Source: Molothrus aeneus (lineage: Eukaryota; Chordata; Aves; Passeriformes; Icteridae). Taken from it: a stretch of DNA of 64,000 nt. The notes beneath the pieces were generated by a model. That model saw only the letters and a program-made list of their open reading frames with translations, did no database searches and was not told the DNA's origin. The DNA lies in NCBI RefSeq assembly GCF_037042795.1, contig NC_089672.1:186001-250000 (forward strand), written 5' to 3'. The position numbers and the translations under genes were made by a program. Below, piece by piece: positions 1 to 13,500 of this stretch. Numbering within the stretch: the first letter of the stretch is position 1; each line of letters begins with the position of its first letter.

Positions 1-56
1 ACAAATAAGCCCTCTTAGGCTTTTGTCACAACTGTAAATGAGGAGAATGTAGGCTT

Positions 57-986
57 TGTGTGGGTTTTGGCCGGGGTAGAGTTAACTTTCTTTCCAGTCA
101 CTGGTATGGAGCTTTATTTTGGGTTTGTGCGGAACATACAGCTGATATTATAGAGGTGTTTTTGTTACTGCTGAGCAGTGCTTGCACAGAAATAAAGTCT
201 TTTCTGCTTTTCATACTACTACACTGATGAGGAGGATGAGACATTATGGTCATAGGTTGGAGACAGGTACAATAGAAATTACCAATGATCATGTGACAAA
301 TAGCTCGGTTTATTGCTCAGTGTCCCCTTTTACAGGGGGTTCCCATGCTTGGACAACTGATTGGTCGGGATCTCTGCACTGCCTAGCTGTGCAATTACAT
401 GTCTGCATTCAGGATTGAATGGAATTGGCTGGGATTTTCTGTTTGAGTTCAAATCTATCCTATCATTGCTCACCTAGGGACTTTTTTTCTCTAACCAACC
501 AGTCAAGCCGAATTCAATCTCTGTTTATGGGCAGATTTATCTGTCCAGCTACATACCAGCTGTGCTGTGACAAGTATGTGGGAGGTTATGAGCAGGCACA
601 GCTGGGACAGGTGACCCAAACTGACTAAAGGGATATTCCAGACCACAAAACACCATGCTCAGGATATAAAGCAGGGGGAAGAGGAGGAAGGGAGGACATT
701 TGGAGTGATGGTGTTTCTCCTCCCAAGTCACCATTACACATGATGGGTTCCTGCTGCCCTGGAGATGGATGAACATGTGCTTGCCCAGAGGAAGCAGTGA
801 ATTAATTTGTTTTGCTTTGTTTGCAAATTGCATGCACCACTTTTGCTTTCTTTATTGAATTGCTTTTATCTCAACCCAGGAGTTTTCTAACTTTTATACA
901 CTTCCAGTTCTCTCCCTGATCCTGCTGGAAAGAGAGAGCAAGAGGCTGCATGGGGCTTGGCTGCTGGCTGGGCTTAAACTGCAACG
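57..986 (+). mobile_element. Solo LTR, avian ERVK-like, interrupted by another LTR
   Basis: It begins TGTGTGGGTTTTGGCCGGGG and ends near the ...CTGGGCTTAAACTGCAACG block. This matches the layout of a common avian ERVK-type LTR: TATA-like GATATAAAG at about 664 and the TTATCTCAACCCAGGAG block near 870. AGGCTT (51-56) before it and AGGCTA (987-992) after it fit a 6-bp target duplication with one mismatch. Roughly 250-590 is foreign to the family and resembles the LTR at 3491-3760 in reverse orientation. The element lies in RANBP3 intron 15. Confidence 0.6.
250..590 (-). mobile_element. LTR fragment nested in the 57-986 LTR
   Basis: On the minus strand it has a CCAATCAG box, then an AATAAA signal (about 308-313), in the same order as the LTR at 3491-3760. 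Shared stretches include the CTGATTGGTCGGGATCTCT segment (357-375) against CTGATTGGTTGGGATCTCT there. Borders are approximate. It is in sense orientation to RANBP3. Confidence 0.45.
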
Positions 987-1461
987 AGGCTATTGAAGAT
1001 TATGAGTCATATCTAAAGCTATTTAGTCTGAAGCCTTATATGTTAATACCTTAAAGTTCAGCAGTGGTATCTGAGCAGATAATCTCAGGCTAATGCACAT
1101 TCCTGCCAGCCTGAACAACTGTGCACTATTCAAGCAGACTTCCCTCATCACAAGCAACCCATCCAAAAGAGCCAGATCTGAATGATGTTACCATAAATTT
1201 CTAGGCAAATATTCTAGTTACTAAATATGGCTTGCTTTTATTGGGGAAAAAGTAACTGGAACATCTGCTGCAATAGAAGGGTATGAAGATACTCTCTTTG
1301 GAGGCAGTATTCACTAACTGAAGCAAAAAAAAAGGTCCAAACTGCTTCTGAGTTGCTGGAGCTATTAGAAACTTAACTGAATGTTGCTGTGTGTCAAGAA
1401 AGAACCTTATGAAAACAGGATGACTGTCATCCAGTATCTCATTTCCCCTGGTTCCTCTTAC
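987..1461. other. Intron 15 sequence without recognised element
   Basis: The stretch between the LTR and exon 15 holds no exon or repeat I recognise. I looked specifically for the next RANBP3 exon here and did not find it. Confidence 0.6.
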
Positions 1462-1582
1462 CCAGCCGAGACTGCAATGTTCCATCATCTGTTGAGGCCA
1501 TATCATTGAGTCTCAGGAGTCCTCGACCTCTTTCCACCCAAGACTGAGAGCTTTTATCAAATACAAACAGCTTGCACTGAAT
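1462..1582 (-). CDS. RANBP3: RANBP3 coding exon 15 (Ran-binding domain core)
   Basis: This 121-bp exon encodes IQCKLFVFDKSSQSWVERGR and then GLLRLNDMASTDDGTLQSRL (residues 420-459). It carries the W-V-E-R-G-x-G-x-L-R-L core of RanBD1. The acceptor is TTACAG and the donor GTAAGA, phase 1. The rest of the domain and the acidic C-terminus are off-window. Confidence 0.96.
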
Positions 1583-4500
1583 CTGTAATAGAAAATATGT
1601 CTATGGCATAGTGGTTGATTGAAGTAATAATATATTTCTTAGTCACCTACAGTTGAGTAAAAAATATTCAGATTTCATACTGGAATTTTTAATTGTTTAT
1701 ATCTGTGGAAATCAAAACAGTCATCCTCTCTTTTGCAATAAACTTCTCAAAATATGCTGTCTGTTTTCATCAAGTTTTACTAAAAGAAGCTATACATTCT
1801 TAAAGAATAAGAGAGTTCAAAATCAAAACAACAAGTAATTTTCAAGTAATATATAAATTTTCACAGAGGAAACCTAATGTCATAGGAGACTGACTTATAT
1901 CAGTCAATTCTTTTAAAAGCCTTAGGTACACACTGCACCACTGAATATGTTATTTGTTGCTGGGGAGACCCAGTAAATATAATGAAAGCAAAGCAAAATT
2001 CTTCCTGTAAGGAAGAAAGGATGAACAAACATGCTAGCTCATTATCGATTCATTATCAAAGCCTGAACAACACAAAGTCATTAATAACTGAGGTTATTAA
2101 CTGAGGGTTCAGACGTTATAAAATTTAAAAGGTGTATGTATTTTTTCCAACAGTAGGAATACTGAAGGATCTTGACCTACAAGCTCCCTTTTTCTTCCAT
2201 GCCAAACATCTCTATATCGCCCTCTCTAATCCAATTTCACTGTTACTGCTGAGGTTTTATACCTCAAACCATCACCCCTCAAGCTCCCCACAGATGAGCA
2301 TGCACTAAGTGGAAAAGATACTTCCATTTCCATTCCCTCCATTTCTCATCTCCTTCACGCCAAAACATCTAGCTCTGTATGTTTTTGCAACATTAACATA
2401 GTTCTGTCTGTACAAGTCCCACTTGGAATTTTAATGCATTACATTTCACAAGAAAAAAAGAATTAAAGTTAAGCAAGAGGTCTGTTAAATTACAACATAT
2501 TCAGGCAAGTCAGTCCTCTATTAAGTATACAACTGCCAAAAGTTGTAGTTTTCCTAAGTGAAACAGGATTCTTATCTCTTCAGTGTCTTGTTCAATTATG
2601 TGAAGCACCCAGACATTTCTGAATTAAATAGAAACAGAGATGTACCAGAAGAATCATTTAAAGACCATTTATGTCTGGTAAAAAGAAGTCCAAGAAGGTA
2701 AACATTATAGAGTACCATTTTGTAAGGTAACTGATAGGCATTAGATACTGATAGTGCAACTGTTTGGTCTCAGAAGAATAGTGCATTGTGTCTGTAAGAA
2801 TAAAAAAGTTATCCTTGAAAATAACACAATTCAAATGCTGAGAAACACAATATCTCAAGGAAAAAACTAAACTATAATTGGAGTATAAAGAGAGATGGGA
2901 AAAAATACATATACCACTTCATTTTATATGAAAACCCTGCATGTTTTTCTTAAGGATACACTAGAGTTAGTAAGTATATTTAAGTTAATGAATAACTACA
3001 ATGTTAAATATATCTCTATTAAAATCAGCAGTCTAAGTCATGACCAAATATCCTTCTACAACATCACTAATTCAATTAAGTATCTCAAACCAAATTCCTG
3101 AGTGTTTGTGATACAGTTTCTATTTTGCAAGAAAACTAGACTGCTGGCATAAAAAGTCCATTCCAAATTTTAGAAAATCTTCAGTAGTACAACAATTAAA
3201 GAACTTAAAATATTTAATTAATTTAAATTTTCTTCAACTAATTGTCTCACAGAACATAGAAGCTTCTATGTGATGGATTCAGGAAAGTATGCTTAAGAAT
3301 CATCTGGATGGCCTATACGCTAAAATTTATTCAGAAAGAGGAAATTAAGAAACAATGGATAACAAGTTAATAAATAAGGATCTGATATAAATATCTAAAT
3401 TTGCATTAAACACAAGAAAATACATTAGAGATATAGAGGAAGGCTGAATTGTAGGGAATCAGATGGTGTGCATGCACTGGACATCTGTTATGTGGGGTCA
3501 GAGACAGGGACGACACAAACTCTCAGAGATCCAGGCAACAAGAGCAATGGTTTATTATGGAGGCCTGCTGATATAGGGGGTTTGAAACTTCCTGGTTTAA
3601 ACAGCTGATTGGTTGGGATCTCTCTCTGCCCAGATCTCTGGCCAGTGGTGTGCTTGCATCTAAGCTAAGGACAGGGTTGGCTGAGGATCCCCTGTATAGA
3701 TTTAAATCCAACCGATCTGTGGACTTGTTACTGTGACAGACATCCATATGAATCCCCACAAACTCAAAGCTCCTCTATCCATTTCTTACCTGTAACACGT
3801 TACTTTCAGCTTCCTCCCCAGTAATCACTTCTACCTTCGCTAATAAACACTTCCTTGCTGTTGCTTTAGTATAGGCTGCTGCAGACTCTGCCAGTGATTC
3901 TGAAATATTATTAGCTGAACAACATTTTGAGCGTCTGAGAATGATTATCATAAAATTTTGTAAGATATATAAAAGTCTCACACAAGTACACCAGAATTCT
4001 GAGACCCTTTGAAATGTATAGAAAACAGACTTTAATGGAACACATTAAAAATTACTGAAATTTAAAGCAGAAGTTAAAGCTTGTCTTTTAATACTTGTTT
4101 TACAAGCATAAGGAACAAAATAGATACATTCTCAAGAAGTTCTATCCATACATGCAATAGTTCAAAACCTTTGCATGGACACTTGCTTATCTGTAGATGC
4201 TCCAGCAGTACTGATACTCTTGCTAGTCATACAGCTGTGCCTACACATGGACAGTGCATTTAATTTTCTACTTCCATTTGGGCTTGCAAGCAGTTTACTT
4301 AAGAAAACCCATGGTTCCCAGAATTTCTGTAATATCTTGACAATTTGAAGTCACAGAATCCAGCAACCAGTTCTGAGTTCAAGCAACATGTGGGACACCC
4401 ACTCAATGCAACATACATTTGACTCTGAAATTCAGTCACTTGAAATGAAATAGAATTGTTAAAAAAAGTTTGCCACATTTCTCCTAGGTTCTCTACCAAG

Positions 4501-7500
4501 TCCTACTACCAGTTCTGTTAATTCCCTCTAATTTTATTCCATTGAAGATACTCCCACAACCACAGACTGACAATGAAAAAGAAAGTGCAGCCTGCACATG
4601 TTTACTATTAGAGGATCTACAGCATCCAGCAACTTCCACACCCAGCCTGTATCTTTGGTTACAGGAGACAGAGTAAAAGCAACATAAAAATCTTATGTTT
4701 TTGAAAAGTAACAGGATATTGAAAAATGCAGTAATTTAAAAAAGGATTAACTACCATTCCTAATATAATATTTTGGTTTTCACCTTTTTCTGGCGTGGCC
4801 TCCTGAGAAGACGATTCAGACCCAGACTCTGTAGCAGCATTCTCCTTATTACTCTCTGTACTACCTTCATTTGATTTTGGTGGGCTCTATCACAGAAATA
4901 AGAGGAGGTAAACAGAAGGGAGAAAATATACACTAATTCTGCTAAACAGGACTAGTGATCAAGTACTGAGGGTAGCTCCAGTATTTATAAACCATATGGC
5001 AAAAAAAAGAATCTCATGGACAACATGCTTTCACAGTCAAAACTATCCTACTATCTTAGCCAAGGAACTGAATGGAGTGTGACCTAAAAACCAGGTTGAA
5101 TTATTTTCCCTGGAACTGATACCAAATTTCAACCCTTATTTTGAAGCTTTTTGACTTGCTTTGTTCAACATAGCAAGTCAATTTCAGCTACAGCTACTCA
5201 TGTCATAATCGACTGAACTCCTGCTTTGTAGTTAGACAGGTCTGAACACTCATCATTAAACGTTTCTATTTTGTTGCAGCACAGGAATACAAACAACAGC
5301 AGGAAACAGTGAGGTACTAGAAGTTATTCCTTAGGTTGGTACATCATGAACAGCATTTCCAGAATCATATCTCAGTCCTGAGGCAGCTGCTTTACTGCTA
5401 GGCTTGAAATCCCATCTGGGGGGAGTCACATTACTGAACTGCTCTGAATTTTGAGGACAAACATAAAATACCCTCTAATACTTATACTCCAATAGCCATT
5501 TTAAAGCAACGAGCTGTGCCATAAAATGCTTGAGTACAAGAACCACATGCACTACAGAGAGGGCACTGAATCTCCTTACACTGAGAGTTTGAAAGGGAAA
5601 TCCTGGAAAGTATGGCTGGACAGACAATAGCTTATAATGAACTTCCTGTGCTGCACTCAAAGTAAGTTATCTTCAAAGGAAACGACTGAAAAAACCCCAT
5701 ACTCAAGTGAGAAGTATAATTAAAGGCTCTCAAAATTCCTGAGTGAGAATCCATAACAAACTGCTGGCAAAATTACAACATATAAATAGTGGATACTCAC
5801 TAGGACTCGCTCACTCATGTTCTGTCCAAAAACAAACTTGTTGCTAGATGCATCTGCACTGTTCGTAGAGTTCTCTACACTGAAAAAAACCCAAGAAATA
5901 AGCCAGGTTTTACAAGATAGAAAATAATACCTTTTTTATTTTCTACTAACAAAATTTCTCAGAAAGTGAGTGATTGTCACTGTCTTTAAGAAAGTAAGCA
6001 CTGGTTGACACAAACCTAGGTAAAAATTAATCCAACTTAACATGAGAGCACAGTCTAGTTCTACAGAATGAGAATTCTCTCAGAATGCAACAAATTATTT
6101 TTTCTCTGTCAAAATCTTCCCCTTCAGATAACTATTAACATATAAAGCAATGCTGAATGCTAAGTGAGGGCTTATTGTCTAATCATATAACATCCTTTTT
6201 TTTAAAACGGTATCCTACATGTACAGACTTGAACTACTACATATCTTTAGGTCAATTCTCTCAGAAACGGAAAGAATGGAAACAAAAGCACTTGCAAGAT
6301 TATAACTGAAGCAAAGGTAGCAGGGATAAGTAATGCCTTTTATCAGAGTAGCTGCAATACCACAGACTATCCAAGAAGTTTCACAATCAAATATCAGCCT
6401 TTACTTCTTCCTTACAGAATAAACTTCTTCCTCCCATCAGTATTTTTATTAACAGATTTTAAATCCTATTTAGGAAGAACAGGAGTTTTATTCTTTTAAA
6501 AGAATAAAATAATAATAAAAGACAAAAGAATTAAAAAGTCTTTGTTCCTGTCCCTTCCCATCAGGCTACCTTTTTAAGACACCAGTTTGCTCACAGAGTG
6601 AACATACAGAAGCAGACCATTCCAAATCAAGCCTACGTGCATTTCACCAAGTTTGGAGAATGGGGACTCACATCTACATGAAACCAAACAAACCTTTAAA
6701 TTGTACTTATGGAGTTGCTACTTCTGATTAAGGAGATTCCTAGAACAAAGGAGATCCTCAGTGGAAGATAACTTTCCCTCCTAAGGGAATTAAATACCAC
6801 AGTTCTGAGCTCCAAATCCTGACAGAGAACTCAATGTGGCCTACCAATATCTGCCATGCCACCTAGCATATTTACAGTTTTTAAAGAATTTACAGTGTTA
6901 TGCAAAGGGAAGAGCTTCCTTTTACAAGTTGATTACCATAATGCTTTGCCATCTCATCAGAAAACCAGAGCCAACTCCCCTTAGAGACAATATTGTTTTT
7001 AAGACAAGTTCAAACCTAGATTTCTTGCAATTGACTCACCAAGAATAAATCTTCCCAAAGTAAAGACTCAAATAAAATGACAGTAGGTGTCATATGAGTT
7101 GAAAAATATGAAAAAATAGTCTGGTATTTGAAGGCCACATATTAGTAGTTATTATCTGCCAAATCTGATTGAATAAGTCTGACTGTGTCTATTGGAAAGA
7201 CACTGATCTGGCATCAAGAGGGCAAAGGTGTTCTCTACCTCTCCGGTACAACATCTGAAAAGTTCAGCATCAAAAGTTCATTGACTGCAAAACTGCCTAC
7301 TGCCTCCTTCATGGTGAACAACAGGATCTTAAAAATGCCAAATATAAAGACAAAGAAAGCATGTATTGGTGCTTTTCCTACAATTATTTCCTTGCCTCAA
7401 TCTGAATTTCAGCTTATGCCAGGAGCAGAGATGTTGCTCTGCTTCATCACTCTTGGTGGGATTTCCCCTCACATTTTTCCATTAATTCACAGCTCTGTAT

Positions 7501-10500
7501 CTTCTGTTTTCTTATTCTTTACACTACTTAAATTTTTTCACCACTTCTAAGCTAGCATCTTCACAGAGATACAGATTTCATGTATCACTACCTTAGCCAC
7601 AAGTGAAGGCTGTCAGTTCAGAGGTCATTACTACGTAAGACAGGATTAGCAGTTTTCTCCTGGCTGCCTCACTTTACCTATACATCATGTTTCTTCTGAT
7701 GTTACTGATGTTATTGTTATTCTTTAGAAGTTCTCTCAAAAACCTCCCACAGTTAGGCTCCTATTTATTCATACAGGCCACTCTGAAAAGGTTACTATCA
7801 TGGAAAAATTTTAACTGTTCTTCCTTTTATCTGTATCTTATATGAAACCTACTGAACAACACAAATACGGTGCAGATCTCTGTTTCTGATCATTCATGAG
7901 AAGAATGTCATGCTTTTTGGTGTCATGCCTCTCATGTCATGCTTTTTGGATTTCTGAAGAGGTGTTGGTGAGGATGTGGTCAAATAAATAATATCAAATG
8001 CATCTCCCTTGAAGAGATGATTGAGGATTCCCCCAGATCTGAAGATTGCCATCTCATTCTTCAGAAGTCTAGGTTCCCACTGACCCAGTCTAAGCCCTGC
8101 ATCCAATAAAGAGCAGAATCATACAGAATTTACGGTAAGGAAAATAAAGAGTAAGGAGAACTGTTATATTGGTTTCCCTGTAGTCTCACCTGGAACTGAT
8201 GTACTGTAGAAAATAGTTTGTTGCAGAAGGTATATCTGATGTCAGAAGGCCAGCATTCTGCACATCAGCAGTTTCATTGCTTTCATCTCCTAGCTAGAAA
8301 AAGAACAAGTATGTATCAATAATTTTAATTACGAAATTTTCAACTCACTCTACCTAAAGACAAAATTTCATCCACAAATGCTTTCTACAATAAAACAATA
8401 TACGTCCCAATATTACACTTTGTTTTATCATGCTAGGAAACCTGAACAAACCCATCTTCAAGGGGAGGTACTAACAATCCAACTCAGTTATTCTATGCAC
8501 AAGTTCAATCCCTGGCTCAGCCTATTTTTCCATCTTTTCTGTGAAGTCTTGGTAGCATGGGAACAGCTTAGGACCACATTTCAACTTCATTCTAACCCAA
8601 AAAGTAAGAGAAAACACCACATTCTACTGAGCTTTAGCTGTTACTCATGACTGCAGTAGATGCATTTTTTTAAAAAAAGCTTCTTATGTTACTTAACAGA
8701 ATTCATTTATTAAATGTCCAGAAGACTAGTTTTATTAAACAGACAACTCTTCTGTGTTCATAGCTTTTAATTTTACATATATTCATAAACTCTTAGTCAA
8801 GAGAACAAACATGTGTTTACCTTAACTCTATCTCGTAAATTTTGCCCAAAAATGAATGCTTGCTGTGCATTTAGTTCAGCCTTCTCAGAGCAGTCATCAT
8901 CTGAAGTATTGTTGGACTCCTTTTTCTGACATTCTGCTGCCTAAAGAAATTGAAAAAGGTAGCCAAAGAAGTTGAGTTTCGTTAAATAAAAACACCTTAT
9001 GACGAGGTGAGTCACACATTCATTTACAATGACAAGCCAATAACATTTTCAGATCTACAAGGGATGTTTTGCATTTAAATAATGTCTCTGTTGTTAAGTG
9101 TTTTTCTTAGCAAATCACAGAATAGTTAAGGTTCAAAGGAATTTCTAACAATCACTTGGTCCAAACTCTGTTCAAAGCAGCACCAACTTCAAAATTCTAT
9201 TAAGCTGCCCAAGATCTCTTATCAAATTTCAAAAACAATCCACGTGACAGTTTTACATTTTGGTAGTCTGGTTCTGAATCATGATTTTAAAGGGTTAAGA
9301 TTTTAGCGAAGGGTTAGGGCCAATTCATATTGCAGTTAGATACACCAACAATAGGTTAATAATTATTAGATCCTTAAGCTAAACCTAATTGTTATATTAC
9401 AAATAAGCTCACTTGTAGAAGGAAGTGGAGCAAGTGAACAATTATAGGAACGTACTGAAACCAGTAGAACAGTGCCCAGCACCTGAACTCTATGTCAATC
9501 CATCATGAAGCAGGGGCCCTGGATTGTGCCAGAGAGTCACAGAGACCTGACAAAAGACCTTCCTAACTTCATCCCTGGGACCACTGACCCAGTTCAAGAC
9601 CACCAACCCAATTCAAGAGAAGAATTGAAGGACTAATAACCTCATTTTAATACAAAGCAGGAATGGGAGGTCCTGGGGTTATGCATATATATTATTTTGG
9701 GAAATAAATAGAAGGCAAAAATCCTTGTGTGATGTGGTCACGCATTTCGGGGATGACCCCCCCCCTCCCCGTGCCACCCACCAGCGTAATAAACGTATTA
9801 CTTTCTAACTTTAATTAGTTAGAGAGTCTTTGTCTGTGATTTTTGGTTTTAACAACTTAATTGGCAAGCCATCCAGGAGGAGACTCTGCTCAGCTGTGAG
9901 ACCACCTTGGGACATGGACCCCCTCAGGGCACCCCCAGTACATTCCTGGAAGAGTGGGCTCCACTGCCTGGACTAGTTCATCCAGCAGCAGACAAGGACT
10001 CCTGACTACTAAAATTCTGGACAAAACGGTATGTTTAAAAATTGAAGCAGTTTTAAGTAGTGACCTGTAAGGTGTATGCGTGGTCAAGAAAGGCCGTTGG
10101 TAAGTCATGGGAGAGGTCCCACACGCAACTTGTGCCTCTGTAGTGTGCTTGCAAGCTGAAGTTGCAGTTGAAATCTGGTTATCAGCAGAAAGAGTCGTTG
10201 AACTTTCGTACCGAGCTCAGGCTTTTGTTGCTAACAGAATGGGATTTTTGCCATTCGTTTTGCCGTAGAGGACTCAGTTTGCTACCAAGTGGGGCTAGCA
10301 GTCATAAGGGCAAATCCTGTTCAAAAGTTGTTATGCTGTTGTGTGAATGTGTCCTGACCATGAGAACAATTGTGAGAGCGTTTTTTGGGACGTGCTGTTA
10401 GCGCACGACACAAGTGAGAGTTTGGACCCATGGTTCCATTTTCAGGCAACTGAAACAGCCAGGGAAAAACAAGACGAGTGGGGTGCATGACCCTTAATAA

Positions 10501-13500
10501 AATCCTCTCTCTGCTGTGACTGTGTGTGTGTCTGTGTTTAAGTTATGGGGGACAGAATTTACTATAACACCTGGTGTTAACACTAAAAGGGTTCAGACTC
10601 TGAGAAATTATAGGGACGGTGCTTTGCTGTTCAGGTGTTTATATTTATGGAATTTGAAATGTAGATGTTGAGTGCTTTAGTGTAGTGTGTTTGTGTATTG
10701 TTAGATTGCAGAAGGTGTTTCCTGTGGGCATAGTAAGATTGTGATGTAATTGTGTTTGGAGCTGTGGTGCTTTTTGAGGCAACACTGCCATCTTGTGTCA
10801 AAAGTTGTAAGTGTCACACGTTGAGTGCAAAGTAGTAAAACTGGTTTGTTTGGAGCCTTTGATAAGAGTTGACTTGTGGTTTTAGGTACAGGGATTGTCT
10901 TTGTAGATGCTGATTGCTAGAATCACAATAGGGGTAGTTTTGGTCTGAGAATCCAATCTGGCCAGACAGATAGGAGGAACTCCTTTTCTTCAGTGGTTTG
11001 GACTCGACTCCTGGGAGTTTGTGAGTTCAGTAAACTGGTGGATAGACAGGGGAAATGAGAGAGTATATTTAGAAGGTTTATATCAGACATCTGCTGGGGG
11101 ACTAGTGGCTTTGGATCGGGAGCAATCGGCTGTAGAGAATTTAGGGTTGAGAAGGAGCGGATGGAATAACTTGCATATGTGGGAATTTTCCTGCAGCTTT
11201 TGGTGCATCTAGAGGTTGGCATTGTGCGTGGGTGTTACTGCAGTGTTTGTGCAGATCTGTGCAGGACCTTAGTACTGTTCTTCTGCTAACTGGTACAGAG
11301 AGTGTGCCCAGTGTCCACAGCTCCCTGATTGAGCTGATTTAGAATCAAAGATTTTAAAGCTGGTGTGTGGAAAGTCACATTTAGTACCCGAGTGGTAGGC
11401 TGTGTGAGAAGAAGACTGGGAAAGGACTGTACGAATCTGTGACGCCAGGTTCGGGTGGAAGTGAGACAAGAAGCAAAGGAGGACATAATAAGGATTGGCG
11501 TAGAGTGCTGGTTTTGTTAAGGAGAAGGAGAGTGATGGGAAGCAACCAGAGTAAAGAGATGCCCAAAAGTAGTCCTTTAGGGTGTATTTTGGCACACTGG
11601 AAGGAACTAGTAGGGTATGGGGGGATAGAAAATAAAAAGACCCTTGTGAAATTTACCACACAGTGGTGGCCACTTTATAGGTTTGAAGAGGGGGTAAGGT
11701 GGCTTCCAACTGGAACTCTACATTATGAGACTTTGTGACAGCTTATGTTATTTTTGAGATGGGAACAGAAATGGAAAGAGGTGACGTATGCTGACATGTT
11801 TTTCTCCCTCCAGAACCACCCTGAGTGGCAGAGGGATTGTGGACTCAGGGCTCCCTCTGAACCCTTTGTATTGGCCCTGGAAAAGATAATGAGGCTAGTA
11901 GGGGGAGGCTGAAATGGTGCTGTAGGTGCATGCTCCATAAACCAACACTGCACACACCCAGACAAGGTACAGCCTGCTGACTCAGTGGAGCAAGAGTTGG
12001 GGGATCTGTTTGAACCACCCCCTAGAAGGCAAGGGGGGCAGAGAGGGGCAGCAAACTTGGGAATAATCTCAACTCCAGCTCTTATTCCACCCCCTAAGAC
12101 TTCACCCTCAATTCCAACTCCAGCTCTTGCTCCACCCTTAAACACCTCTGTCCAAATTCCAGCTCATATTCTACCTCCCACTCCAATTAAAGCCACTACT
12201 ATTTCAACCCCAGCTCCAGTTTTAAGCTCAGCTGAATCAATTCCAGCTTCTATTTCAAGTTCAACCCCAGCTTCTACTCTATTCCCCACCTTGACTATTC
12301 CTAATCTTTCCAACTACCCAGCAGCGACAGTGAACAAGAGTTCACTGAGTTCACTGCCTACTCCAGAGGATCCTATAGCATTTTGGACTCAGAAACAAAC
12401 TAAGAAAATTATACAGGCACTCTTGAGGGAGGCAGTAAGTCCTGAAGGGAAGACAATGTTAGTTAAAATCCCTTTTTCTACAATGGATTTAGAGGTTTGG
12501 AAAAAGATTGCTAAACATTATCGGAGTGAACTGATAGGTGTTGCAAAGAAATTAAAGTTTTGTGATTAAACAGCATCGACCTGATTACTCAGATCTCCAG
12601 CTGTTGTTGGATGCCCTAACAGAAACAGAAAAACAACTGGTTTTAAAGGTAGCTGAGGGTTTAGCAGAAGATGCTTGTAGAATAACACAGAGTAATATGA
12701 GAGATGTCTTTCTTCTTCAGGATCCACATCAGAATGCTAATGATGTTAGTGATATGGAAAGACTAGAGGATTATCAGGAGTTCGTACAAAGGGCAATTCC
12801 TAAAACAATAAACTGGTCAGCCCTATATACAATTAAGCAAGGTCCCTCCAAAACACCTTCTGAATTTCTAGAACATTTGCAGGATGCAATGCATCATTGT
12901 ACAACCTTTGATCCTGAGTCTGAGGAAGGGATACAACATCTAGAGGGTTTATTAGACGCAAACTTCAGAAGATACAGGGTTTGACAGCCTGAGATTTAGC
13001 GACTTTGCTAAAAGAGGCATGGAGAATATTTAGTAACTGGGAAGAAAAGTGCAAAGAAGGGATGAAAAAATTATTAGCAGTAGTAAGGGAAGAAGAAAAA
13101 GGGAAATGTGGACAAGGGCCACTAAGGCAGGGACCACCTCGGCTAAGGAGAGATCAATGTGCATTCTGCAAGAGATCTGGACGCTGGAAGAAGCAGTGCC
13201 CGGAACAAAGAAAAGCTGATGAACAAAGACGAGATCAAAAAGGGAGGTGGTGGTTGCCCATGTTAAAGAAGACTGATGTGGACTGGAGGATCTTACCCTA
13301 GGAGACCCTCTGGTTATAATGAAACTAGGGAACAAGGAAAAGGAAATGGAATTTCAGATAGATACAAGGGCAACATATTTGGTGTTAAATAAAGCTTTAA
13401 TACCGATAACAGATGATTATGTCATGGTAAAGGGGGCAACTGGCCAATTTGAAAGAGCTTATTTTTTGTAGGCCATTGAAATTTAAATTTGGGAAACAAT

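Larger units (their letters stand above)
3900..8820. other. Introns 10-13, no recognised repeats
   Basis: Apart from exons 11-13 this is ordinary AT-rich intron. One small feature is a direct repeat of TGTCATGCTTTTTGG at about 7907 and 7936. I recognise no transposon. Confidence 0.55.

Noticed and set aside
1..1461. Search for the next RANBP3 exons
   Set aside because: No continuation of the Ran-binding domain found on the minus strand; the exons must be off-window.
7185..7550. 121-codon open frame in intron 11
   Set aside because: No motif, no splice structure consistent with RANBP3, typical chance frame in AT-rich DNA.
10510..10545. TG-rich microsatellite in the leader
   Set aside because: Too short and interrupted to call a repeat array.
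13299..13301. TAG at the gag end as a gammaretroviral readthrough stop
   Set aside because: The protease remnant is in another frame and further stops follow, so this cannot be distinguished from decay.
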